This document shows positions 23,693 through 35,231 of a stretch of 64,000 bases of DNA, piece after piece. The DNA is taken from the NCBI GenBank assembly GCA_026745465.1, contig JACYXH010000404.1, positions 117,435-181,434 of the forward strand. Reading direction: 5' to 3'. The translations under genes and the position numbers were made by a program. The notes below the pieces were generated by a model, which worked only from the letters and a program-made list of their open reading frames with translations, made no database searches and had not been told where the DNA came from. The first letter of the stretch is position 1; the number at the start of each line of letters is the position of its first letter. This DNA is from Lota lota. Lineage: Eukaryota > Chordata > Actinopteri > Gadiformes > Lotidae.

Positions 23693-25832
23693 TTGTTCGT
23701 CCACTTTGATTGAGGCAGACTGAAAGGACACATATTTCACTTTTTAAACTCCCTTTCTAAAATGTTCTTTAGCTCGTCAACCAAATAACATAATTGTTTG
23801 CCTGACTGGCCATATGATTTGAGCTCCTAAAAGCTAAAAAGCAATAAGGTATTCTTATTTTATGCTATTCAATTTGCAAAGACCTCGGAATTTGAATTGA
23901 CCGCCAGTCAAATAGCGATCTACTTTTACCCAAAAAGTGGCGGGGGTACGACGCAAGGGCAGAGTACCTGGATGGGCTGCTCATGTATTGCTTGTTGGAA
24001 GAATGACGATTTGTTTTCAATAAATGATTGCTAATGTTGTTGCTGTGTTCATTTTGTGAAACCTTACTAGGTAGTCTGTCGTAACCGATTCAGTAACTGT
24101 TTTATAAAAGCCATAAGTCACTTGTGGCCGTGGATTTTCTTCACTATCACTATCTGTTCTAAAATCCCTGTAAACCACAGCCTCTCGTGGCTTATTGCTT
24201 AATCATACCACGGCCTGTGGAAGTGTTTGTGGTAGAGGTGTGGATCGAAATAGATAATGTAAAGCGAGCTGGTCATTATCACAACATATACCCTGATAGT
24301 GTGATGCAGGACCCTGACGTGAGGCGGAGGGGTCTTCCATCACCCTGAATGGGTTTGTGGTCATTATGTGTCTCTTCCCTAGCCAGCGGATCCTAGTTTA
24401 CGCTTAAAAAACAAATCAAGTTACAGCAGCTCAGCTGCCAGACCCTAACGTCGTTATGGCAACTGTAGTGGTCGGGATGATTGCCGCCGCCTTGTAGGGG
24501 GTAACACAGTACTTAGTCTGGGGAGGACTGAGCGGGACGGGATCTAGGTCCCCCACACCCAATGCCTATGGCTTCAGTGTCCAGATAAATGAGCAGGTTG
24601 TCCACTGTTTAGCAGCCTGGACTAGCATCAGCTTCTTAGGAATAGTAAAGCGGGATTCAGATCATATGGTGGCCCTCTGAAATGTGTGCAGTGTATATAG
24701 GAGATGCTGAGTGAACCCGACACTGCCCTGCTTTACGTAAACCTAGCCAAACAGGCGAGGCGCCCCTACCCCCAGGTAAGTAATATATGAATATATGAAA
24801 CATGAAATAAAATACCTTGTTTGTATTTTGGAATAAACACCTTTGTTTACTGTGTGAGTTCACTATTAACAATCATTAATGAACACAACCCTTTTCATGT
24901 AGAGATAACATGTTATGTTAACCTTACACACAGACCATAACCCTTCTCAAAAATATGATTACCTCATGACAGGCATATAACATGAAACCATTCTCATTGT
25001 TAACTTCAACAGTGATTAAACATAGAGAAAAAACGTTGGTTTCCAGTGTGGGTGTTGTCAATATGAATGAGCCGACAGTTTTTGTCTCTTTCTCGGTCTT
25101 TAGCAGTCTGATGTCCCTTCCAGTGCAATGCGCGTGTGTGTGCGTGCGCATGCGTGTGTGCGCGTGCGTGTGCAAGAGCACAAGCGCGGCGTCAGTTGGT
25201 CCAGTTCACAGTTCGGCTCTGACTGCTCACAGTATCTTGTGTCGTCAGTGTTAATAGCCAAGTGTGGTGCAGATATTACCCAAAAACAGCAGAGATCGCA
25301 CTTGAAGGATGTCTGATGGCTGGCAGGGTAAACTTCCTAAGGAACCCGTCGCACCCGTGGAGGAAAAGCCGCCGTTTTCCCTCTGCGTGATGATGGCTCA
25401 CCGCTACGAACTTGAGATGGCCTCTTTCCCCGCTGTTCACACACGAAGTGGGGGAAGTTTGGCGGTAGCGTCCTAACCCAGCTCTCCCCGATATCCACGA
25501 CGTTCAAACTAGCTCTCACTACACCAAATTCTTGTAAAGTTAACTTTAGCACTTCTAGCTACCTAGACGATATGAACACCAGCACTAGACTCACACTTGA
25601 GTGCTTTTCCAGCCGTCCTCCTCCGTGTAGCTAGTCTGTGTCTGTGCGTCGCTTTGCAGCTCAGTTAGAAAACTAAAGCTAACTCTCCCTTTGGTTCACT
25701 GGAGCTCGGTTTTGTTGCTCACACGCGCAAAGTAAACGGGAGACCTAAACATAACCGCGTTACGGACTTTAGGACACGTATCTGATCACTTGATGACGAT
25801 AGTTATGTTATTATAACTGTAGTTCTATGATT

Positions 25833-25980
25833 GTAGGCGTAGCCGTCTAGGCTTCGCCTTCTGGGCTTGTCCCGTGCACGCACTCGCGTGCACTGAACAA
25901 TTTTCAGCAATGCACCAATCAACGTGGGCACCGCCCACACTTCCCACGACACCGTGTATATTACGCGGCGCACAGCTGTG
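25833..25980. repeat. DIRS terminal inverted repeat, left
   Basis: Begins TAGGCGTAGCCGTCTAGGCT and ends GCGCACAGCTGTG. The inverse at 31101-31262 starts CACAGCTGTGCGC and ends in AGACGGCGTAGCC plus a short tail. They differ at scattered positions. Confidence 0.85.
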
Positions 25981-26027
25981 TTCGTCCTCCCAGCTATTCT
26001 TTCAGCATTTGGAGGGTACAGCAGGTG

Positions 26028-26145
26028 GGAAACTAGACGGCTACGCCTACAATCATAGAACTAGAGTTATAATAACATAACTATCGTTCTATTTCATGTA
26101 GGCTACGCCGTCTAGGCTTCGCCTTATGGGCTAAGGTGAAGCTGC
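26028..26145. repeat. DIRS internal complementary region
   Basis: The first half is the reverse complement of the left tip (25797-25836, including TTATAATAACATAACTATCG). The second half matches the right tip in inverted orientation (TAGGCTACGCCGTCTAGGCT, then TTCGCCTTATGGGC). It therefore spells the joined ends of the element, as expected for a template used to close a circle. Confidence 0.8.
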
Positions 26146-26689
26146 GATAAATGTACTCCTCCTGGACCCAAGTCACAAAAATAAAGACCTAAGTCACAGG
26201 GCACATCAGACTCAATAAGCCGAAGATGTGCAAAACACAACAGCTAAATAAGAAACCCTGAATTCTCAAAAACACGCAAAGCGATGTTAAAGAGAATAGA
26301 GTGAGTCTGTAACTCTGACCCGTATTTCAATGAACATGAAAAAGGGGGAATGCAGAGCAACAAGGCTTCTCCTACGTCTGCTACCATAGGGGCGGAGCTA
26401 GGAAGAAAACCAAGCTACCAATAGCAATGAGCAACAAGGCCCTTCCGACCTACGCCAAAGAGGCGACAGGAGGAAACCTGTTGTGCAATGTTTAATAATA
26501 GAGGGCAGGATATAAAACACAGGTTACGAACCGTAATCAGAGTAATAATAACCTGTCACTCCTGAGCTCAGTACCCACGCTGGAACACCACCGGGTGACA
26601 GCGGAGAGAGAATGAAGCTGAGCGACATCACGAGCGTAACAGGCTCTGATGAACGATAGACCAATATCTAATTCGTGGAGAGGGAGCCC

Positions 26690-27660
26690 GACTCCAACAC
26701 AGAGCGGCCGAGTGAGTACCTGGACATGTCTAACATGTAGAAACGAATAAAAGGATCGGGGGAAGACCATGACGCAGCCGCGCAAATGTCTTCTACCGAA
26801 ATTCCCTTGAATAGGGCCGACGAAGCGGCCATCCCTCGTGCAGAGTGAGGTCTAACACCCAAAGGTGATGCTAAGCCCTGCCGGGTGTAGGCTAAGCAGA
26901 CACCCTCACATATCCAGCGGGGCAGACGCTATTTAGAAAAAGCGCGGCCCTTGGCAGCGTCGCTATCACACACAAACGGTTGTGTGGAGCGAAAACTCAG
27001 CTGATCGTTTCACGTACATAGCCAATGCCCGCACCGGGCACAGGAGATGCAACTCCGCATCCGCTTCACTAGTATGAGGCGGGGGGTGAAAAGCCTTAAG
27101 CACAAAATCCCTCGACCGAAAAGAACTGAATATGTTCTTGGGGAGGGACGCAGGATTGGGTCTAAGCAGCGCGAAGGAGCTGTCCTCGTTCAATAACAAG
27201 CAGCTCGGGCTGACAGACAGTGCGGCCAACTCACCGACACGTTTGGCAGAAACCAAAGCCAATAAGAGCGCCGTTTTAAAGGAAATAACATCCAAAGGGG
27301 TTTGAGACAGAGGCTCGAAAGGGTCCTTGGATAAACCCCGCAACACGGTGGGAAGATCCCAACGTAAGCACACGAGAAAACAGGTTTAACACGTCTAACC
27401 CCACGCAAGAATCTCTTGACTAGTGGGTGACTGAGAACCGGTTTTCCGTCATATCCTGCGTGGCCAGCCGAAACGGCTGCCGCATAGACTTTGACAGTAA
27501 ACACTGAAGGAACCCAAGCACGCTTCCCACCTCACAGAGAGATGGGATAACGTGGTTGAGGTCACACCACGTAGAGAAAGCGCCCCACTTCGCCGCGTAA
27601 AGGGGGGAAGTGGAAGGCGCGCGAGCACTATGAATAGTGTTGATAACTGACGCTGGCAGA
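26690..27660 (-). pseudogene. DIRS tyrosine recombinase, frameshifted
   Basis: On the minus strand a SAM-like core-binding part (SPLYAAKWGAFSTWC, about 27610) leads into the catalytic domain. The first catalytic arginine lies in SAKRVGELAALS (about 27240). The box-II HxxR reads HSAR (about 26845), and the nucleophile tyrosine is in FIRFYML (about 26735). At least two frame changes separate these parts (near 27480 and 26960). The enzyme would integrate circular DNA by strand exchange instead of a DDE integrase. Confidence 0.8.
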
Positions 27661-27700
27661 CCTCTGCCTTGCAGAATCAACCTCTCAGAAGCCAAACCAA

Positions 27701-29326
27701 CTACCGACCCGTCACAACGGGCGGGTGGTGCACCGTCCTGTGAGCCTGTGAAAGCGCGTCCAGTCTGATCGGTACCAGGCACGGCTCCGTGCAAGAGAGC
27801 GCCGCTAGCCCTTGGAACCACAGAGTTGAGCGGTTCTCCGGGGCCACTAGAACGAGGGACAATCCCTCCTGCCTGACCCGCTCCAGGAGCGGATGGATTA
27901 GTTGAAGCGGCGGGAACGCATATAAGAGCGGCCACGGTGTGTGTGCCATCGCGTCCACCCCCAACGGGGGAAGATCCTGAGGGCTGAGAGAGAACCACAG
28001 ACTGCAGTGGGTGTTCTCTCTGGACGCAAAAAGGTCCACCTGAGCCATCCCGAACCTCTGCCAGATCAGCCTGACAATGTCGGGATGTAACCGCCACTCA
28101 TCTCGGCGGGGACCGCCGCGAGACATGAGGTCCGCCCCAAAGTTCAGGGCACCCGCGATATGCAGGGCTCTCAGGCTGAGCAGGTTCTGGTGAGCCCACA
28201 GCCAGAGCTCGACTGCTGCTCGGTGGAGAGCAGCGGAGCGCACTCCCCCTTGTTTGTTTATGTATGCCGCCGCTGACACGTTGTCCGTTCGGATCAAAAC
28301 GTGGCGGCCGTACACCAGGTGAGAGAAATGTACAAGCACTTTCCTCACCGTGGTGAGCTCCAGCACATTTATGTGTGGAGCGGGGAGCGTCGGCCACTCG
28401 CCTCCGACCGAGTGGGAAAGGCACGTTCCTCCCCAACCCGTCAACGAGGCGTCCGTGAAGACCACCACGTGAGACATGACTCTGCCTAGGGGAACCCCTC
28501 TGAGAAGAGCCGGGGAACTCCCCCAATATCTCAGGTCTGGCAACACCGAGCGAGGTACAGACAGTAACCTGCGCTTGTGTCGCTTGGGGTCCAATCTATG
28601 GCGAGCAAACCACCGCTGTAGTCTGCGCATAAAGAGCAGACCCAGGGGCACCACATGGTGAGCAGCTGCCATCAGTCCCAACAGGTGCATGACGGACAGT
28701 GCGGTCACGCTTCTGCGAGCGTGAAAACGGGAGAGCGCCAACAGGACGGCATCTCGCCGAGGAGGCGAGAGCGTCGCTGTGAACGTGACTGAGTCTAGGC
28801 AAGGCTCCAAGTAGACTAGCCGGCGGCTGGGGAGCGGAGAGCTCTTTACCCAGTTGATGGCGAAACCCAACGAGGAGAGATGATTTATCACCGTCACGGT
28901 GTCTCTTCTCGCAGCTTCCTCTGAGTCGCTCAGAATCAGTAAGTTGTCGAGGTAAAAGAGAACTCTCTTTCCCTGACGCCTGAGCGGCCCCAGCGCTGCC
29001 TCTACACACTTTGAAAAAGTGAGTGGGGCCAGGGAGTAACCGAATGGCAGGCACTGGTACTCGTACGCCACGCCCGTAAAGGCGAAGCGGAGAAATTTCC
29101 TGTGAGCCTGGAGAATGGGGACGTGGAAGAACGCATCCTTGAGATCCAGGGATGTCAACCAGTCGCCCTCTCTCACACACCGGAGCAACGCTCTGGTGGT
29201 GAGCATTCTGAATTTCCTCACGGCAACAGAATTGTTGAAGACGCGAAGATCCAGAATGGGTCTCATCTCCCCTGACTTCTTGGGAACCAGGAAGTAGCGG
29301 GAGAAAAACCCTAGGCGTGACTCGAG
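27701..29326 (-). pseudogene. DIRS reverse transcriptase / RNase H
   Basis: One long open frame of more than 520 codons. Motifs in order: FLVPKKSGEMRPILDLR, LTSLDLKDAFFHVPI, LPFGYSLAPLTFSK, then FYLDNLLIL, where the second catalytic Asp of YxDD is Asn. RNase H follows with VVFTDASLTGWGG and IRTDNVSAAAYIN. The tail with VDLFASRENTHCSLWFS is typical of DIRS pol. The Asn substitution should abolish polymerase activity. Upstream, the gag and RT frames are separated by frame changes around 29870-29330. Confidence 0.88.
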
Positions 29327-29869
29327 GGGGGGAACGACAGAGACAGCCCCCTTGCAGAGGGAAACCCGCTGCAGAGGGCCAACTCACAGCTTGCTCGCTC
29401 GCCGTGCCTACGGCTAACAGCTCCGACGTCTCCCCACAGTCATCAGACTGTAGAGCGGAGGTTGAGGGGGCAAAGTCGGGGTCCGGAAGACTGTAACACG
29501 AAGCCACATAGACGGCCTCGTGCAACGAGTCTTCAACCCGCTCATGAAGCGCAAGGGGACGCCGCATAGAAGCGGGCGACCCCCTGACTATACTACACCG
29601 CCTAGCCGCCGCCCCACAGCCACTAAGCTGAGAGGGAGGGAGAGGCTGAGGGGAACAGGAATGCACGACAGGCGCAGGGCGCGGTCGGCTTAAAAGGCAT
29701 AGGTCTTGAAAGATGTACTGCCGTTCGGTCGAACAGGCTTTTAAATCTTTATTTGGGAGGGGGTGCCCGTGTGGGCGCCAGCCTCCGTGATTTCTGCCCC
29801 TTCGCTGCCTGGCGCTTCTGCGGAGGCGGCGATGGCGTCGGCGCTGGAGGCGGCGTCCTGGCCCGTTGA

Positions 29870-31044
29870 ACACGTGGTCAACCCCGCTTCCTGCTGGCCC
29901 GACTGCTCCCGCTGGCCTGGTAGGAGGAGCCCGTGAGAATCGGTCCGAACCGGGAACGATTCTCACGGACGGACTGAAGGTGGGCGAGAACCTCCGCGAA
30001 CCAAGGTCCAAAAAGCCCGTCCGCGGCTAATGGACCCTGTATAAGGCCCGCCCTTTCTCTGTCAGGAACAGAGGTGAAGGACAGCCACAGGGCTCGATGA
30101 CATGGTCGCCCACTCCATCTGACGTCTGGCAGTAACCGCCACCGGCTGGCAAAGCTGGAGGATAGCGCCGGAGAATCTAGTGACCTTCTCCACGTCGTTC
30201 TGCCCGAACGAATCCATGCCAACTGTTATGGCCGACAGGGCAGAGGAAAATAGGGCAATGTTATTCACAGCCGCCGCAGCTTGTGAGGCACAGACAAAAG
30301 ATCTGTCCCCCAAGGCAGCGAGCTGCTTGAGAAAGGTGGTCGGGGGGCAGCGGCTTTTCGTTCGGACGCCATCCTGCGCCCGGACAGAGGAGCGCTGCCA
30401 TAGGAGGCTCCAGGCGTATCCCCCTCGCCTGTGTGGTGGACCACCCCTCCACCCTGGTGAAATCGGCGAACACCGTCAGCCGCCGCGATAAGATACCGCT
30501 GGACGGGTAGGAACAGAGGGCATAGGGTAGGCCGTCTGGTCGACAAAAGAGGTCTAAAATAGACACCCTGCATATCGTCCAGTTCCGGGGAGGGCGGTGG
30601 AGGTGGCATGGCGATGCCCTTGATGGCCGCTGCCTCGCCCATGATTTCGCCGAACAGGTCGGCGAAAAGGTGCGGCTTCTCCGGGGGCAAAACCCCCGAA
30701 GGCCTTGAGGAAGTCCCCGACGCAGAGTCCACGTCGAGGTCGTAGTCCTCGTCCTCCCCCGGTGCTGCCACGGCATCGAAAATATCGACGGCGTCCGCAA
30801 GCTCCACCGACGGGGAAAAGAAAAGGCGCCTCGAGAGGAGCACCTCTTGAGGTAGGGTGGTTCAACCGGCGCAGGAACCGGAGCCCGACAAGGCTGCCAT
30901 GGCGTGCTACGCACCGAGGCAACGGAAGCACATAACGTGCCCGTCGTCCGGAGAGAGGATAGCCGGGCAAGAGGAGCAGAGAGGCCCTGAAAGGGGCCGT
31001 AACTCCGCTGGCTCCGCCACGCCGCTGCTGCATGAAGTCATCAT
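29870..31044 (-). pseudogene. DIRS gag-like region
   Basis: ATG at 31044-31042 opens a short frame with a CSSC...CFRC zinc-ribbon-like motif, ended by a stop near 30910. Coding continues in another frame (30843-30265: acidic EDEDYDLDVDS, PHLFADLFGEIMG). A third (30313-30062) and fourth (to 29878: FGPWFAEVLAHLQSVRENR) follow. This matches the layout of fish DIRS gag ORFs, but sequence identity to a defined domain cannot be shown here. Confidence 0.6.
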
Positions 31045-31100
31045 GGTTAATTCCGATTTTAGTTAGTGCAAATGCTTAAAGAAAAAAGAGAGAGAGAGAA

Positions 31101-31262
31101 CACAGCTGTGCGCTGCGTAACATACACGGTGTCGTGGGAAGTGTGGGCGGTGCCCACGTTGATTGGTGCATTGCTGAAAGATTTTCAGTGCACGAGAGTG
31201 CGCGCACGGGACAAGCCCATAAGGCGAAGCCTAGACGGCGTAGCCTACTTGAAATATAACTC
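31101..31262. repeat. DIRS terminal inverted repeat, right
   Basis: Inverse of the left repeat, from CACAGCTGTGCGC to the tip TTGAAATATAACTCT. It is the 5' end of the element in its minus-strand orientation and would hold the promoter. Confidence 0.85.
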
Positions 31263-32756
31263 TTAAAAGTATCACTTCAGGCGCCGCAGTGCACCTCCAC
31301 ACCGTTACCGTTCGGTCCTAGCCGCTCGTCCCTCTCTCCCTCCTGCGCGTTCACCTCAGCTCCACTCTTAAAGGGCCAGCAACTATTTGTACCTGCTACA
31401 CAATGAATGTGCTGGGGTTTGGGGTAAAAGCGGACTAAATCATTTCTCTTTAAAATAGTAAATATCTGAAGTGCAATATTTAGGGGATTATTCTTCATCT
31501 GGGTTTGTGTAAATTACACTTTACATAGAACTCATAAACTTGTAAGCAATGTGAACTGTGCTTGCTTACACCCTAAACATTAATTTACCTCATCACAGCG
31601 TGACATTCCTATCACAAACCAAGAACCAATCATTTAAGTGGTTGTTAAGAATATTGTGTTCATATGGTACGATCAAATTCATGTATAAAATACAGGAGAT
31701 ACGCGTGCATGTCACAGCAAATGAAATGATGGTCATAGGCCGTAAACAAGTTTATAAATGCATATGTACGAGAACTGGTGGGTTGGGGGATTCCAAACAG
31801 AAATGTAGCTCATAGTTCATTTAGAAAATATGTAATTAAATATATTAGTTAGGTTATTTCCTAGCAAGAAAATAGCCTACCCCCATTCCAGTCCCCCAAA
31901 ACACCAAAAGCACATCAAAAGCGCCAAGAGCAGTTAAAGGTGTAGTGTAGAATGTAGTGGCATCTAGCGGTTAGCTTGCCGATTGCAACCAACTGAATAT
32001 CCCCGTAAATGCTCCATTTCCAACGGCTTACAAACTATGGCGCCTGAACTGGCCTGCAATGCCTAATTCAAAGTTGCGGTTTCTGAACTGCACACATCAA
32101 CTTCTCCTTAAGCGAGACTTGGTTGGCAACTATAACAAATTGACCAGATTAAGCAATGGGTTTAGAAAATGTTTTATATCTCTGTAGGGATCCTTTGAAT
32201 AATATTATAATGTGATATGAGCAAGTCAATGGCAAAAACAGGAACTTTTATAGGACGTAAACGACAGGGCCACAACATTGCCCCAAAGGATTACATTGCA
32301 GCCCATTTTCGCGGATTACGGCTGCAGTGTTCTTGCTAAATTTTGGACCGATTTCACAAATTGTTGTTGCCAAATTAGTTAGTTACAACCAAAACGATCG
32401 GAAAACAGGGTAAAAATAAAAGGGGGTTAAAATTCAGAAGTTTTCATTTACAGGTCCAGTGTGTAAGATTGAGGTGGCAATGGGGATGCAAATTGCAACC
32501 AACTGAACCCCCCCCCCCCCCCCCCCGTCCTCCCCGAACGACCATGGACACTGTACATGTTGTAGGACATGGCGGAGGCAACAGCCTTTTACATGTACAC
32601 TATAGAAGTTGCTCTGTTCAAATGCACGCATGCACGCACACACACTCACACTCATTGTCATGTTCTGTCTTGAGATCTTTTCTTTGCTGATTTCCCTTTT
32701 TTTATTTTAGAGAGCTTGGTTAGTTCAACAACACAGCAAACATTTCTTCATATAAC

Positions 32757-32883
<127 letters not shown>

Positions 32884-32949
32884 ACACATTTACACATACA
32901 CATTGAGAAATACAGGAAGGGGTCTGTGTGTGTTTGTGTCCATGTACCA

Positions 32950-32956
32950 TATATAA
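32950..32956 (+). promoter_or_regulatory. TATA box of receptor copy C
   Basis: TATATAA, the same as copy A. The downstream leader has lost the upstream ATG (now GTG at 32992-32994). Confidence 0.5.
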
Positions 32957-33020
32957 GTTGCTCTGTTCAAAGAGAGAAGAGTCTCATTGTCGTGCAGTGC
33001 AGATCTTAACCAACAAAAAA

Positions 33021-34363
33021 ATTGATCCTGAAGCTGTAAGTTAAAACTTTATTAAATTAAAGATGTTTTAAAACTTTTCTGACTATTTATCCAACATGAA
33101 TAAAATCAATGTTTTTTAATTTTATAAGATTTTACTTTCAAACAATTTATAAGACTTATATTAATGCATGATTGATTATAGTTTATTTCTTCTTTCTTTC
33201 TTTAGGAGAAACATTTTGAACATGATTGAGGATAGTAACTATGTTTAGCTGTTTCTAGCCTACATGCATGTCTGTGGATATGGTGCGCTTAGTTTAAATT
33301 GTTTTCATTTGACCAGCAATTCTTCTCCATGCAACAGTTTACACCAACCATGGATTATTATTTTTTCAATGGTACTATGGACTACGACCCATTTGAAGAT
33401 ATCCTGGTGCCTGAACTCAGGCCCATCCAAATAGTGACCCTGGTCTTCTACGGGCTTGTGTTTATCCTGGGCGTTCCCGGTAATGCTCTGGTAGTGTGGG
33501 TGACGGGGTTCGGCATGTCTCGCACCGTCACCTCCATCTGGTTCCTCAATCTCTCCCTGGCTGATTTTCTGTGCTGCCTCTTCCTCCCGATCCTAATGGT
33601 GCCATTGGCTCACGACGACCACTGGCATTTTGGCCCCATCGCCTGCACGCTGTTGAAGAGTCTGTTCTACCTGGTGATGCACTGCAGCGTTCTGCTGCTG
33701 GTCCTGATCAGCCTGGACCGCTGTATGCTGGTGAACTGGGCCGTCTGGTGCCAGAACAACAGGCACCCTCGGCAGGCGGTCTGGGCCTGTGTGGGAGCCT
33801 GGCTCCTGGCACTGTTGGCTACCATTCCAGAGCTGCTCTTCACCAGGGAGGTGGATTGGGGAACAAAGAAGGAGTGTTTGGGAAAGCGTTCTCAGGTCGA
33901 ATCCCAGATCATCGTCGGTTTCCGTTTTGTTTCTGGATTCCTGCTTCCCTTCATGGCCATTGTGTTCAGCCATATCGCGGTGTACAAAAGAGCCAGTGCT
34001 ATGTCCGGAAATATCCGCTCGAAACGCACCTTGAAGGTCATCATCGCTGTCTCCACCAGTTTTTTCTTTTGCTGGCTGCCACTGCACATTACAGATATTC
34101 TGATAACTTTGAACAATCGATATTCTCCGCATCGGCCCAACATAAACATGGCACACTCACTGTCTCTCTGCCTGGCGTATTTCAACAGCTGCATCAACCC
34201 CATTCTCTATGTGTGTTTGGGCCGTGACTTCAGGTCCAGCATGAATCAAACTCTTCGCAGCCACTTCAACTTCATCAGAGAAGAACCCACGTGCCATGAA
34301 ACCAGTGCCACTGTCAACTCCAAGTCCAGTGGCACGGCGACTGCAGAAATAACAGGTGTCTGA
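33021..34363 (+). CDS. c5ar1: C5aR1-like GPCR, copy C, exon 1 start codon lost
   Basis: Join 33021-33035 and 33317-34363. The exon 1 codon aligned to the start of A and B reads ATT, followed by GAT-CCT-GAA-GCT and an intact GTAAG donor. No in-frame ATG replaces it in exon 1. The first usable Met is codon 10 of the family (33329-33331 in exon 2), giving a 344-residue protein without the first nine residues but with the acidic N-terminus and all seven membrane segments. Exon 2 has no stop or frameshift. Differences from copy A: S20Y, S21F, S22F, T34I, C50Y, Y161W, F193L, I271N, S272N and S274Y. Several fall in extracellular loops 2 and 3. The open exon 2 suggests recent loss, use of the downstream Met, or an alternative first exon. 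It could be a pseudogene in the making. Confidence 0.75.
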
Positions 34364-34557
34364 TGGAGCAAACCTAACTTAGCAGCCGACAAGGTAGCAC
34401 TCAGACTCCGCGGTTGTCCAACCTGTCCAGATAATTGTTAAACTCTGTGATGGCCAATATCTAAATATTGATATCCTGAATTACACCCATATTACAATGT
34501 GTTTGAATTAGTCCATTTTTGTATAAAGGAGTGGAAGAACTATTGCTAGAAACACAC

Positions 34558-34640
34558 GCATGCACGCGTTGCACTGCATGCATGCACGCGTTGCACTGCA
34601 TGCATGCACGCGTTGCACTGCATGCATGCACTGCATCCAT
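34558..34640. repeat. 22-bp GCATGCACGCGTTGCACTGC repeat, expanded in unit C
   Basis: Three copies of GCATGCACGCGTTGCACTGC+AT in the 3' flank. Units A (about 9279) and B (about 22775) have one. Copy-specific slippage after duplication. Confidence 0.85.
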
Positions 34641-34892
34641 GTTTACGACACATCCTAGAATATCAGGGACATATTTTATTTAGACTCACGCACACACACA
34701 CACACCCACCCTTCCACCCACCCACACACCCACCCACCCACCAACCCAACACACACACACCCACCCACCCACCCACCCACCCACCCATACACACACACAC
34801 ACACACACACACCCACCCACACACACTATTGCGTGACATTCCTATCACAAACCAAGATCCAATCATTTCATTGTGTTCATATGGTACGATCA

Positions 34893-35231
34893 TGTTTGTG
34901 GGAGTGTGTGTGGATGGTGGCTGGTTTTAGCAGCCTCACCTGGCCCGAGTCAGACTGATTGGACTCTGGGGCAGGTTGGGGCTGCACACCAGTTGCACAT
35001 TGAGCAATCAGTGTGCACAGGTTAAACCAGCCACCACCACACACACTCAGGGAGAGCTCTCCGGCATGGCAGCATGGAGCACCATCTGCATACTTCATTC
35101 GATGCAACCTTTACAATAAACCGGTTCAACATCACCACCCTGTGTCCGTTCGTTTGGAGGACCCTGAGGAAAGTCACCTAGGTGGAGTATGGGAGCCACC
35201 TAGGTGGCGTGTAGTATTGGACATTGCTACA
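34893..35231. mobile_element. 340-bp TG...CA insertion in unit C, solo-LTR-like
   Basis: It interrupts a sequence continuous in units A and B (GTACGATCA / TTCATGTATAAAATAC). It begins TGTTTGTGGGAG, ends ATTGCTACA and contains AATAAA (35116-35121). Arms at 34904-34930 and 35022-35046 form a stem of about 25 bp around TGGTGGCTGGTTT. No clear target duplication. A solo LTR fits, but a foldback element is an alternative. Confidence 0.5.

Larger units (their letters stand above)
25797..31262 (-). mobile_element. DIRS-1-type tyrosine-recombinase retrotransposon
   Basis: The minus strand carries gag-like, RT/RNase H and tyrosine recombinase regions, in that order. The ends are inverted repeats (25833-25980 against 31101-31262). 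An internal region at 26028-26145 is complementary to the outer tips of both ends joined together. This architecture is diagnostic of DIRS-1-like elements, which replicate through a circular intermediate and integrate without target duplication. No target duplication is seen. Frames are broken, so the copy is inactive. Confidence 0.9.
24464..31403. mobile_element. TG...CA insertion splitting unit B, host of a DIRS element
   Basis: Unit A reads ATGGCAACGAATGTG. In unit B the same site reads ATGGCAAC, then TGTAGTGGTCGGG ... ACCTGCTACA, then CAATGAATGTG. Removing the nested DIRS element leaves about 1.47 kb with termini TGTAG/CTACA, flanked by a 3-4 base CAA(C/T) repeat. No long ORF remains outside the DIRS part. 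It could be a solo LTR or non-autonomous retroelement; class unassigned. An alternating GT/GC stretch at 25125-25172 lies in it. Confidence 0.6.
20973..32655 (+). repeat. Tandem receptor unit B, interrupted
   Basis: Second duplicated unit. It matches unit A from the CCATGTTCCATCTTG start through exon 2 and 3' flank, and on to a poly-C tract at 32507-32526. It is interrupted by a small insertion at 23387-23692 and a 6.9-kb insertion at 24464-31403. After 31404 the unit A sequence resumes exactly (AATGTGCTGGGGTTTGGGGT). Confidence 0.9.

Noticed and set aside
28596-30011. 471-codon minus-strand ORF overlapping the DIRS RT
   Set aside because: Shadow frame. The other frame carries all RT and RNase H motifs.
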